Notes under the pieces: model-generated
What the model saw: only the letters and a program-made list of their open reading frames with translations
Databases searched by the model: none
Told to the model about the DNA's origin: nothing
Source of the DNA: Nitrososphaera sp.
GTDB lineage: Archaea; Thermoproteota; Nitrososphaeria; Nitrososphaerales; Nitrososphaeraceae
Direction: 5' to 3'
Length of the DNA stretch: 5,653 nt
NCBI GenBank assembly: GCA_025935445.1
Contig: JAICVG010000099.1
Location: forward strand, 1-5,653
Shown: positions 1 to 4,691 of the stretch, piece by piece
Numbering within the stretch: the stretch's first letter is position 1
How the letters are laid out: every line of letters begins with the position of its first letter
Made by a program: the position numbers and the translations under genes

Positions 1-160
1 CAACATAATATCTATTCTGTATGTCTGTATGACAATAGGGTCTCCAAATTATCACTCGATCTTCAATAACTGGTTTTGTGACATCCGCTAGGCACTTTCA
101 CATCGTTATGCTCCTCCTCCTACACCATGCGCAGCTATAATGGCTATCGTCGAGGTTTTT

Positions 161-724
161 TCATATAGTAAACCTCTCTACTCTTCTAGTGTTGATAATT
201 TCAGAAATCATCCCCGCAATTCTGTTTGTGTCAATTCCATGATATATGCCGCTTGCTCGGTCAAGTTTTTTTCTCGCTCTCTGTAATATAGAGATGCAGA
301 CATTCTGCTCGTCCTTTTCATCGTGTACAAATGCAGCAGCTATTAGTATGATTCCGTTTAGGATTTCCTTTTCAATCCCTGTTGCGTCTTTCCATATATA
401 TTCAAGCGTTTCGTGAGCCTCCCAATACTTTTCATCATTGAATAGCTGTATTGCACGCCTGATGGCTATGTCCTTCTCCATGTGGCGCTCTATGATTTGC
501 TCACAGCTGGCCAATGGGGCAATGGCTTCTAGCCTTGTGATTATTTTTTTCACCTCCATACCCTCAGATATACTGGTATCAAACTCAATGTATTTTTTGG
601 AAATACGGGCATCACGGATACTAGCTTCAGGCTCAACAAGTTTCCTTGCCCTTTGCAGAAGCGCAGTAGCGTCCTTGGGAGTATATGGCAGTGTGTTCTG
701 AAGATGCACCATGTATCGCTTCAT
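161..724 (-). CDS. DUF309-family protein with an N-terminal extra domain
   Basis: Encodes 187 residues from the chosen ATG. The C-terminal half carries the DUF309 signature: a short helix FNDEKYWEAHETLEYIW (residues 95-111) with W101, H104, E105 and W111, then LNGIILIAAAFVHDEKDE (122-139) and an ILQRARKKL helix. DUF309 proteins are small all-helical proteins whose biochemical role is not established. Residues 1-70 form a separate segment before the helical domain, which I infer to be a thaumarchaeal-type extension. The start at 724 (MKRYMVHLQ) is preferred because the protein becomes conserved-looking there. In-frame alternatives are ATG at 739 and TTG at 757. A TATA-like ATTTATTT lies on this strand near 759-767, which would put transcription start around 737 and leaves 739 possible. 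No Shine-Dalgarno is seen. The gene stands alone, with no neighbour on its strand. Confidence 0.9.
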   Translation of the reverse strand: MKRYMVHLQNTLPYTPKDATALLQRARKLVEPEASIRDARISKKYIEFDTSISEGMEVKKIITRLEAIAPLASCEQIIERHMEKDIAIRRAIQLFNDEKYWEAHETLEYIWKDATGIEKEILNGIILIAAAFVHDEKDEQNVCISILQRARKKLDRASGIYHGIDTNRIAGMISEIINTRRVERFTI

Positions 725-1098
725 TGTCTGATACAGCATATATGTATCCTGCAACAAAAATAAATCTCTCTCTTAAAATAGCGTAGATCAGGAATATAGT
801 CCGTATTAATACTGTGGTAACATCGACTGACATGCCTGTACATATGTTGTTGTATTTACTTGTTTGGACCAAAATTATTGCTAATATCTGCAAAAGCAGC
901 TGATCTTGTAGGCATCACCACAATTGCCTTTTCTTTCTTCTAGGCAAGACAATAGCTCTGCTGCTACAGCAGTCAAGCCGCGGCCGGGACAGATGCGGGT
1001 CTCAATTTTTGTGCACTCTAGCAACAGTGTGCTGATAGGCCTTCCCGCGCTGCTGATTTGAAACAATAATAAACATGCTCGTAGATTGCACCAAAATA
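725..1098. other. Gene-poor interval between divergent genes
   Basis: No convincing gene. The part at 960-1050 is richer in G+C than its surroundings. A TTG-started minus-strand reading frame of 61 codons (881-1066, five cysteines) is open here, but I could not support it. TTGCC at 924-928 and GGCAA at 943-947 form a weak 5-bp inverted repeat around a pyrimidine-rich loop. The interval must hold the promoters of both flanking genes: an ATTTATTT box for the minus-strand gene near 763 and an ACAATAATAAAC box for the plus-strand gene near 1063-1074. Confidence 0.4.
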
Positions 1099-1266
1099 AT
1101 GAAGATGCTGAGCATCGACGAGCAGACGTACAGGAGGTTAGCGTCGATTATGAATGACCTGATGCATACAGAAAAGCGCAATATTAACTACGACGATGTA
1201 ATAAACGAATTAATAGATGTGTACCAGGACCGTCTGGCGTTAAGCGGAGAAAACGCAGGGGGTTAG
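1099..1266 (+). CDS. Small VapB/ribbon-helix-helix-like protein
   Basis: Encodes 55 residues beginning MKMLSIDEQTYRRLASIM. A short N-terminal strand (MLSIDE), a first helix (TYRRLASIMNDLMHTEKRN) and a second helix opened by the SYDEVI-type turn NINYDDVINELIDVYQ are the layout of archaeal VapB/DUF7557-like antitoxin or ribbon-helix-helix regulators, which dimerise and bind operator DNA. The match is by pattern only. No toxin gene (PIN domain or RelE) lies next to it, so an antitoxin role is not supported by context. It could equally be a free-standing regulator or protein-protein adaptor. ATG at 1075 would add eight residues (MLVDCTKI). The start at 1099 is chosen because a TATA-like AATAATAAAC sits about 30 nt upstream of it. 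A third ATG is at 1105. Confidence 0.7.
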   Translation: MKMLSIDEQTYRRLASIMNDLMHTEKRNINYDDVINELIDVYQDRLALSGENAGG

Positions 1267-1314
1267 GGAAACTTAGATTACGCAGGCGCGCGCATACGGC
1301 TGATATCTGAAATC

Positions 1315-1431
1315 ATGAGGGCCGTATTGAAATCTCCTGAATATAGAAAATTCTTCCTTGCAACTAGCATATTTCCGCAGTACGAGTCTCCTGCACACAC
1401 GCAAGACCATGCTCTTTTTGCCTATCGGTAA
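1315..1431 (+). CDS. Possible 38-residue ORF
   Basis: Reads MRAVLKSPEYRKFFLATSIF and continues to a TAA at 1429-1431. It is in the same frame as the small gene upstream. The frame stays open all the way back to that gene's TAG at 1264-1266, giving an amphipathic-looking stretch (ARIRLISEIMRAVLKSPEYR). There is no Shine-Dalgarno and no obvious TATA box at the expected distance. A minus-strand ORF of 45 codons is open across the same bases, so openness alone proves little. I do not recognise the product. It could be a small helical protein, a decayed extension of the upstream gene, or chance. Confidence 0.25.
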   Translation: MRAVLKSPEYRKFFLATSIFPQYESPAHTQDHALFAYR

Positions 1432-1519
1432 AAAGGAGGAGACAGACAGAGCGATCAGAGGTTGCGCTGTCGAAAGATAGCACTAATTAACCTCTTTATT
1501 CTTTATGCAAACAGCATCC

Positions 1520-1657
1520 TCAGCTTATTATGCTCTGCTGTAACGGAATCTCTCCACGCTTCCCAATCGCTCTGCCCATTCTATATACCATTTCTAAAGC
1601 AATCAGCGTTGGCACAAAGCCAACTGCCAGAAACATTGCTGCTTCACCAGGGTTCAT
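1520..1657 (-). CDS. 45-residue small membrane protein
   Basis: ATG at 1655-1657, TGA at 1520-1522. The product begins MNPGEAAMFLAVGFVPTLIA, continues LEMVYRMGRAIGKRGEIP and ends LQQSIIS. Residues 6-24 form a hydrophobic helix long enough to cross a membrane. They are followed by a positively charged stretch (R26, R29, K33, R34), so by the positive-inside rule the C-terminus would stay in the cytoplasm. The composition (methionine-rich apolar helix, proline kink at 16) is that of a genuine small membrane protein, whereas the plus-strand frame opposite has no such logic. On the minus strand, TATA-like sequences at 1701-1709 (GATAATATC) and 1723-1732 (GTTATAATCC) lie upstream. The function is unknown. 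No neighbour points to a partner. Confidence 0.6.
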   Translation of the reverse strand: MNPGEAAMFLAVGFVPTLIALEMVYRMGRAIGKRGEIPLQQSIIS

Positions 1658-1718
1658 AGCTCAAAATAGCAATCAAGGAGCACATTAACAGTACTAGAAA
1701 GATATTATCACAAGTCAT
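1644..1718 (-). CDS. Possible 24-residue hydrophobic peptide overlapping the next gene
   Basis: ATG at 1716-1718, TGA at 1644-1646. The peptide MTCDNIFLVLLMCSLIAILS plus YEPW is almost entirely a transmembrane-length hydrophobic helix. It overlaps the first 14 bases of the 45-residue membrane-protein gene in another frame, so ribosomes ending here could restart there. No ribosome-binding site is visible, and hydrophobic peptides arise easily by chance in T-rich antisense DNA. Confidence 0.25.
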   Translation of the reverse strand: MTCDNIFLVLLMCSLIAILSYEPW

Positions 1719-1796
1719 AATTGGATTATAACAGTAGCCGTTGCCGCTTACCAAACATGCGCTTGAAAAATTTTAAGCTAATCGTATTTTTGCAGC

Positions 1797-1887
1797 TATA
1801 TAAAAATTTAACTGCATAAAATTAATACCACAAAGAATGCAAACCACACCGGGATGTGAATTGCATATTTTTACTCTTAAAATTCAC
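1797..1887 (+). promoter_or_regulatory. TATA-like box, hairpin and T-run: possible short RNA or leader
   Basis: TATATAAA (1797-1804) would place a start of transcription near 1825-1830. Just downstream ATGCAA (1837-1842) pairs with TTGCAT (1861-1866). Inside a 2x2 internal loop CACA (1845-1848) pairs with TGTG (1855-1858) around the loop CCGGGA. The stem is followed by TTTTT (1868-1872), the shape of an intrinsic terminator. A second, mutually exclusive pairing is GTGAATT (1856-1862) with AATTCAC (1881-1887). A 19-codon ORF starting MASEFPTIDQ lies downstream (1922-1981). The interpretation as a transcribed element is inference. Confidence 0.3.
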
Positions 1888-2000
1888 GCACTCTTTGGAG
1901 AGACCCTGGGACGAAAATTATATGGCTAGCGAGTTTCCTACAATCGATCAAAAGGCTGGCATTGAACAGGAGCGAGCATAATCTGTGGTTAGTTAAGTGC

Positions 2001-2025
2001 ATTTAGATGGAATATTCATCTAAAT
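2001..2025. repeat. Perfect 9-bp inverted repeat (hairpin or operator)
   Basis: ATTTAGATG (2001-2009) is exactly complementary to CATCTAAAT (2017-2025), with a 7-nt GAATATT between them. It lies about 170 nt upstream of the surface-protein operon and upstream of its likely TATA box. It could be an operator for a dimeric regulator or an RNA hairpin ending a transcript from the left. Confidence 0.5.
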
Positions 2026-2197
2026 AAAATTAAGTAACTTTTCTAGCTTTCTGGCGGACATATACAGTAAATTGAGTATAATAAGTATTGATCAATTATC
2101 TTTTTTAAGATAGGTGAGTTCTTAGTTTAAAGATTCTATTCTTTGAAATACTGTTTTCTAAGCAGACCTAATCTACCCGTCACCGATAGATAATACC

Positions 2198-2725
2198 ATG
2201 AGTAAAGAAATGCTCCCAAGAAAGTTGAGCGAAGGTCTTGCCCCTGAATCGCTGCCAACTGTAATAGAGACTAATAAAGAGAAAAGACAAGGGCTAATAC
2301 TAGTCTGTCTCATGGCTGTTGGAGTAGTAATAGTTCCAGTGGCCAGTATTGTTCTACTGCCATATGTGAATTCTCTTGAAGGTAACATATTTGGCGGCGT
2401 AAGCAGCACTACTGACAGTGGTAATGATGCATTCGAGGCGACTACTGCTCTAGGAGCTTCATTCAAAGCAATAGATGCTAAAGGAGATGTGATTGAGAAT
2501 AATGATGATGTAGCTAGATCGGAGCAGATCACTCTTACAGGGTACTCCGACAGCGTATACAGCACAAAAATGCTTTGTACAATTGACATGCTATCTCTGT
2601 ATTGCGATGGTAGCCCAATTGTCATTTCAGGTCTTCCTGATGGAAAACACACATTCACTATAATGGAACCTAGCAGTGGTGAGACAATAGTTCGTGTCTT
2701 CAGCTGGAGGAACATATCCTCATGA
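2198..2725 (+). CDS. Membrane-anchored protein with Ig-like, cysteine-paired ectodomain
   Basis: Encodes 175 residues. Residues 1-31 are polar and basic just before a membrane helix at 32-57 (GLILVCLMAVGVVIVPVASI and onward). The rest, about 118 residues, should lie outside the cell, anchored by the N-terminus. The C-terminal part has C127 and C136 in CTIDMLSLYC, followed by SPIVISGLPDGKHTFTI. This resembles the bacterial/archaeal Ig-like repeat with the pattern C-x-LDG...C-SP...L-DG-HTF, in which the two cysteines form a disulphide. Only one copy is present. The assignment is by pattern and could be wrong in detail. It is the first gene of an operon: the next start overlaps its stop as ATGA. 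No Shine-Dalgarno precedes the ATG. A role as surface or adhesion protein is inferred. Confidence 0.75.
   Translation: MSKEMLPRKLSEGLAPESLPTVIETNKEKRQGLILVCLMAVGVVIVPVASIVLLPYVNSLEGNIFGGVSSTTDSGNDAFEATTALGASFKAIDAKGDVIENNDDVARSEQITLTGYSDSVYSTKMLCTIDMLSLYCDGSPIVISGLPDGKHTFTIMEPSSGETIVRVFSWRNISS
2706..2710 (+). promoter_or_regulatory. Ribosome-binding site GGAGG inside the upstream gene
   Basis: GGAGG lies 11 nt before the ATG at 2722, within the TGG-AGG codons of the upstream gene. It complements the CCTCC end of archaeal 16S rRNA and supports translation of the 36-residue ORF. Confidence 0.55.
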
Positions 2726-2832
2726 CTGATGGTGTATCTATCTTAATTGGTAAGAAAGCTGACAAAGAAGAAGAACAAGCTGCTACTTCTTCTAATTTCA
2801 CTTTCTTGTCTCTACAATACGAGGTAGGCTGA
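2722..2832 (+). CDS. 36-residue hydrophilic protein, translationally coupled
   Basis: ATG at 2722-2724 overlaps the TGA of the upstream gene (2723-2725) as ATGA, and the TGA at 2830-2832 is one base from the ATG at 2834. A GGAGG 11 nt upstream supports initiation. The product begins MTDGVSILIGKKADKEEEQA, followed by ATSSNFTFLSLQYEVG. It is mostly charged or polar with no signal peptide or membrane helix, so it is probably cytoplasmic. It matches no family I recognise. Filling the space between two surface-protein genes so exactly, with overlap on one side and a 1-nt gap on the other, is the main argument that it is real. The alternative is that it only carries ribosomes from the first gene to the third. 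Confidence 0.5.
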   Translation: MTDGVSILIGKKADKEEEQAATSSNFTFLSLQYEVG

Positions 2833-2833
2833 C

Positions 2834-3847
2834 ATGTTTCTATTCCGAGCCAATGCAAACCAACAGCTAATAAGGCTGTCAATCAACAAATTACTTATCA
2901 TGCCGTCTAGGATGCATATATTAGCGGTGCCTGCACTAGCTCTAGTGGTAATTTTATCATTTAGTACAAGTGCATATTCTGCTGATGAATCGGTAAAAAT
3001 AATTGCCCAATCATCGTTTCTTGATTCTGAGGGTAGACTGAACTTTGTAGGCACAGTCAGAAACACCGGCACCTTACCAGTTCAGGTCATAGTAGGGTTA
3101 GAGGTGCAGGATGAAAACGGGATCAGGATGGAGCAGCAGCCGACATATGGCCGGATCATTTGGCCGCTGAACGACTCGCCTTTCAAGTTTGTAATCGACT
3201 CTGGAACCGCAAGCCAACCATTTATAGCGGATATCAAGGAAGTTGAAGTAACACACACCACCGATGCGATCATACTTAACTACACTAGCATGGCTGCAGG
3301 AGAAGAAAGGGCTTTTGTTGGAACAGTCAAGAACAATGCTCCTTTTGACATTTACAATGTCAGCGTCTTTGCCTCGTCGCGCAGCGAGAATGCGACCCAG
3401 CTTGATAGTGTAAGGAGCAATTTGATCCCTGTTCTGAAGGCAAGCGAGGAACAACCATTTATTGCGTTTACTGATCCAGCAGTCGAATCCCGTGTATTCT
3501 ATTACAGCTGCGCAGGCCTTGACCTTGACTCCCCCATAACAACGATAGACGCGGGTGGCGGCAAGTTTATTGCATATGATCTAAATGCAGCCGCTCAGGT
3601 AAGCGAAATCCGGTATGAAAATGAAACGGATAGCATAGCCTTCGGAATAAGGCCTTATAGTCCCACAGGTGGACCCGTAAGCTTGATGATACCGCAAGCC
3701 TCACAGGATCAGAGTGTGACCGTCGCGTTAGATGGCAAGTTGCATGAATCCTCGATAAGAGATGACGGCAAGACAATCTATATCGACTTTTTTGTTCCAC
3801 AGGGCGAGCACCAAGTGCAAATCCAAAAAGTCGCAAGTATGCCATAG
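2834..3847 (+). CDS. Secreted protein with two FxLYD-like domains, lacking its C-terminal anchor
   Basis: Encodes 337 residues. GAGGT at 2821-2825 supports ATG 2834. ATG 2900 or 2912 would give a more usual signal peptide (MPSRMHILAVPALALVVILS, likely cleaved after AYSA, residue 50). Two tandem FxLYD-like beta domains follow, about residues 53-137 and 143-232. Both carry the same signature (FVGTVRNTGTLPV at 71; FVGTVKNNAPFDI at 161) and a QPFIA segment (128; 207). Residues 255-331 form the VTVALDGKL...YIDFFVPQGEHQVQI domain that, in thaumarchaeal surface proteins, usually sits just before a PEFG-type sorting tail. Here the frame stops at MP followed by TAG, with an anchor-like sequence beyond the stop. 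As encoded it should be released or only loosely held. It is the third gene of the operon. A structural or binding role at the surface is inferred. Confidence 0.8.
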   Translation: MFLFRANANQQLIRLSINKLLIMPSRMHILAVPALALVVILSFSTSAYSADESVKIIAQSSFLDSEGRLNFVGTVRNTGTLPVQVIVGLEVQDENGIRMEQQPTYGRIIWPLNDSPFKFVIDSGTASQPFIADIKEVEVTHTTDAIILNYTSMAAGEERAFVGTVKNNAPFDIYNVSVFASSRSENATQLDSVRSNLIPVLKASEEQPFIAFTDPAVESRVFYYSCAGLDLDSPITTIDAGGGKFIAYDLNAAAQVSEIRYENETDSIAFGIRPYSPTGGPVSLMIPQASQDQSVTVALDGKLHESSIRDDGKTIYIDFFVPQGEHQVQIQKVASMP

Positions 3848-3938
3848 ATGCAATTTGCCACGCTAGGGCTGGCTGGCTGCGCTGACAGCTGGTGTGTTAG
3901 CTGCATCAACATTGAGGGCAGCATTTAAAATCTGCTAA
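3845..3938 (+). pseudogene. Remnant of a PEFG-like C-terminal membrane anchor
   Basis: After the TAG (3845-3847) the same frame continues with MQFATLGLAG, then loses its hydrophobic character. From 3879 another frame reads ALTAGVLAASTLRAAFKIC to a TAA at 3936-3938. The switch point is GGCT repeated three times (3867-3878). Removing one copy joins the two frames into MQFATLGLAALTAGVLAAS followed by TLRAAFKIC, an 18-residue apolar helix with a basic end, which is the form of a sorting tail. Ending the protein on P, then one stop codon, then xxFA, recalls a PEF-type motif with a changed codon. What is seen is the frames. That both lesions are degradation is inference. The next gene's promoter lies inside the remnant. 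Confidence 0.55.
3924..3931 (+). promoter_or_regulatory. TATA-like box for the 78-residue gene
   Basis: TTTAAAAT is centred about 28 nt before the GTG at 3956, the distance expected for a leaderless archaeal transcript. It supports that start. Confidence 0.45.
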
Positions 3939-3955
3939 CCACTCAAACATCCCTC

Positions 3956-4192
3956 GTGTATGTAACCTTAGTAGAAAAATCAGCAGGAGGTTTGAAGCTG
4001 AGCGTCTATAGCGAAAGCCTTGCATTGATAGAATCAGACTCTTTTAACGATTTCCATACGTTGAATTTCCATCTGCAAGCTCTGGCAAGAAGGCATGGGA
4101 TCGAAAAGAGCCTGCTTGTTATACATGATAAGGACAGAAATGCCGTGGACCTCTCCCTAGCGCATGATGAAAATTTATTCTTTGTCAGCTAG
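3956..4192 (+). CDS. Hypothetical 78-residue protein
   Basis: GTG start, product beginning MYVTLVEKSAGGLKLSVYSE. I do not recognise a family. The pattern suggests a small alpha/beta fold: two N-terminal strands (YVTLVEK, LKLSVYS), an SFNDFHTLNFHLQALARRHG helix region, and a strand with a charged turn (SLLVIHDKDRNAVDLS). It has no signal peptide, membrane helix or cysteine, so it is probably cytoplasmic. The GTG is the first usable start in the frame and lies where a leaderless transcript from the TTTAAAAT box would begin. It is separated from the surface-protein operon by the anchor remnant and probably has its own promoter. Its last 18 bases overlap the 3' end of the convergent zinc-ribbon gene. 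Confidence 0.65.
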   Translation: MYVTLVEKSAGGLKLSVYSESLALIESDSFNDFHTLNFHLQALARRHGIEKSLLVIHDKDRNAVDLSLAHDENLFFVS

Positions 4193-4408
4193 TCTATAGT
4201 TTCTCCTCGCAATTGCAACCTTCATTGTGGAGTGACATGCTGGACATTCAGCCCAGTTACGACCCCCAAAGTACTGCCATTCAAAGCCGCATTTTCTATA
4301 GGTGCATCTTAGCCACTTACCTACAGGTGTCTTTGGCCAATTGTCTTGCAGCGGTTTTCGCGCCCGGCGTGCCGATCTTGGCTTTCCCTTAGATCCTAAG
4401 TAGGGCAA
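4175..4408 (-). CDS. Small zinc-ribbon protein, TTG start
   Basis: Encodes 77 residues. The N-terminal 30 residues are rich in lysine and arginine (KGKPRSARRARKPLQ). They are followed by a zinc ribbon: C35 and C40 (CTYRKC), then GFEWQYFGGRNWAE, then C55 and C58 (CPAC), giving Cx4C-x14-CxxC. The C-terminal HSTMKVAIARRNYRL is again basic. Such proteins typically bind nucleic acid or act in transcription or ribosome-associated complexes. Which of these applies cannot be said from sequence. There is no ATG upstream of the zinc ribbon. The TTG at 4408 is 26 nt from the centre of a TATA-like TTTAACTT on this strand (4431-4438), fitting a leaderless message. The frame is open to a TGA near 4450, so a slightly longer product from a rarer start is possible. 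Confidence 0.75.
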   Translation of the reverse strand: MPYLGSKGKPRSARRARKPLQDNWPKTPVGKWLRCTYRKCGFEWQYFGGRNWAECPACHSTMKVAIARRNYRLADKE

Positions 4409-4430
4409 ACAATTGCCTATTAGTTTATCT

Positions 4431-4438
4431 AAGTTAAA
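4431..4438 (-). promoter_or_regulatory. TATA-like box for the zinc-ribbon gene
   Basis: On the minus strand TTTAACTT is centred 26 nt before the TTG at 4408. This supports a leaderless transcript starting at that codon. Confidence 0.4.
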
Positions 4439-4501
4439 GATATTGTGTGATCATTATCCTACGCTGCTATCTAGAGAGAGAGATCGAGGCGCCACAGAAT
4501 T

Positions 4502-4524
4502 GACCTAAGGCGTAGCCTTACGTC
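4502..4524. repeat. Hairpin in the 4409-4691 gap
   Basis: TAAGGC (4506-4511) pairs with GCCTTA (4515-4520) around GTA. Past a C-C mismatch, GAC (4502-4504) pairs with GTC (4522-4524). A separate perfect palindrome GTGTTAACAC lies at 4563-4572 and an AG-repeat near 4473-4482. The gap holds no convincing gene. A 23-codon ORF at 4634-4705 (MEGKIILFPG) overlaps the next gene start and has no other support. Confidence 0.35.
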
Positions 4525-4691
4525 CATATAGAAAAATAGTTTAATCCTCAAATGATACTCTGGTGTTAACACAACTCTTCATCAGGGATAATGGGTAAAT
4601 TCGATCAATGAAATGGTAAAAAAATATAGCAGCATGGAAGGGAAAATAATCCTCTTTCCTGGGATTCTTTTTAGAGCCACAAAGCTTTTCT

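Larger units (their letters stand above)
1267..2197. other. Largely non-coding AT-rich interval
   Basis: Apart from the small minus-strand membrane-protein gene and the elements listed separately, this stretch holds no recognisable gene, tRNA or mobile element. A 19-codon plus-strand ORF at 1922-1981 (MASEFPTIDQ, then KAGIEQERA) has protein-like composition but no support beyond that. A 10-bp palindrome ATTGATCAAT lies at 2087-2096. TTTAAAG at 2126-2132 is the best TATA-like candidate for the surface-protein operon and would give a leader of about 40 nt. Confidence 0.4.

Noticed and set aside
1..160. Purine-rich GGAGGAGGAG on the minus strand before an ATG (about 109-123)
   Set aside because: The ATG is followed immediately by TGA, so no peptide is encoded. 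Other frames give only 10-13 codons.
881..1066. 61-codon minus-strand ORF with five cysteines and a G+C-rich first half
   Set aside because: It starts with TTG, sits over the promoter region of the divergent small gene, has no recognisable motif, and its cysteines are not in paired CxxC spacing.
1462..1659. 65-codon plus-strand ORF preceded by AAGGAGGAG
   Set aside because: It starts with TTG and lies antisense to the much more protein-like 45-residue minus-strand ORF. The purine-rich run is about 20 nt from the start.
2173..2715. 180-codon minus-strand ORF
   Set aside because: Shadow of the plus-strand membrane-protein gene, which has a coherent membrane helix and Ig-like motif. The antisense product has no coherent fold signature.
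3098..3454. 118-codon minus-strand ORF
   Set aside because: Entirely antisense within the FxLYD protein gene, whose plus-strand product has clear domains.
4575..4595. Minus-strand CTGATGA resembling a C box
   Set aside because: No D box (CTGA) within about 60 nt downstream on that strand.
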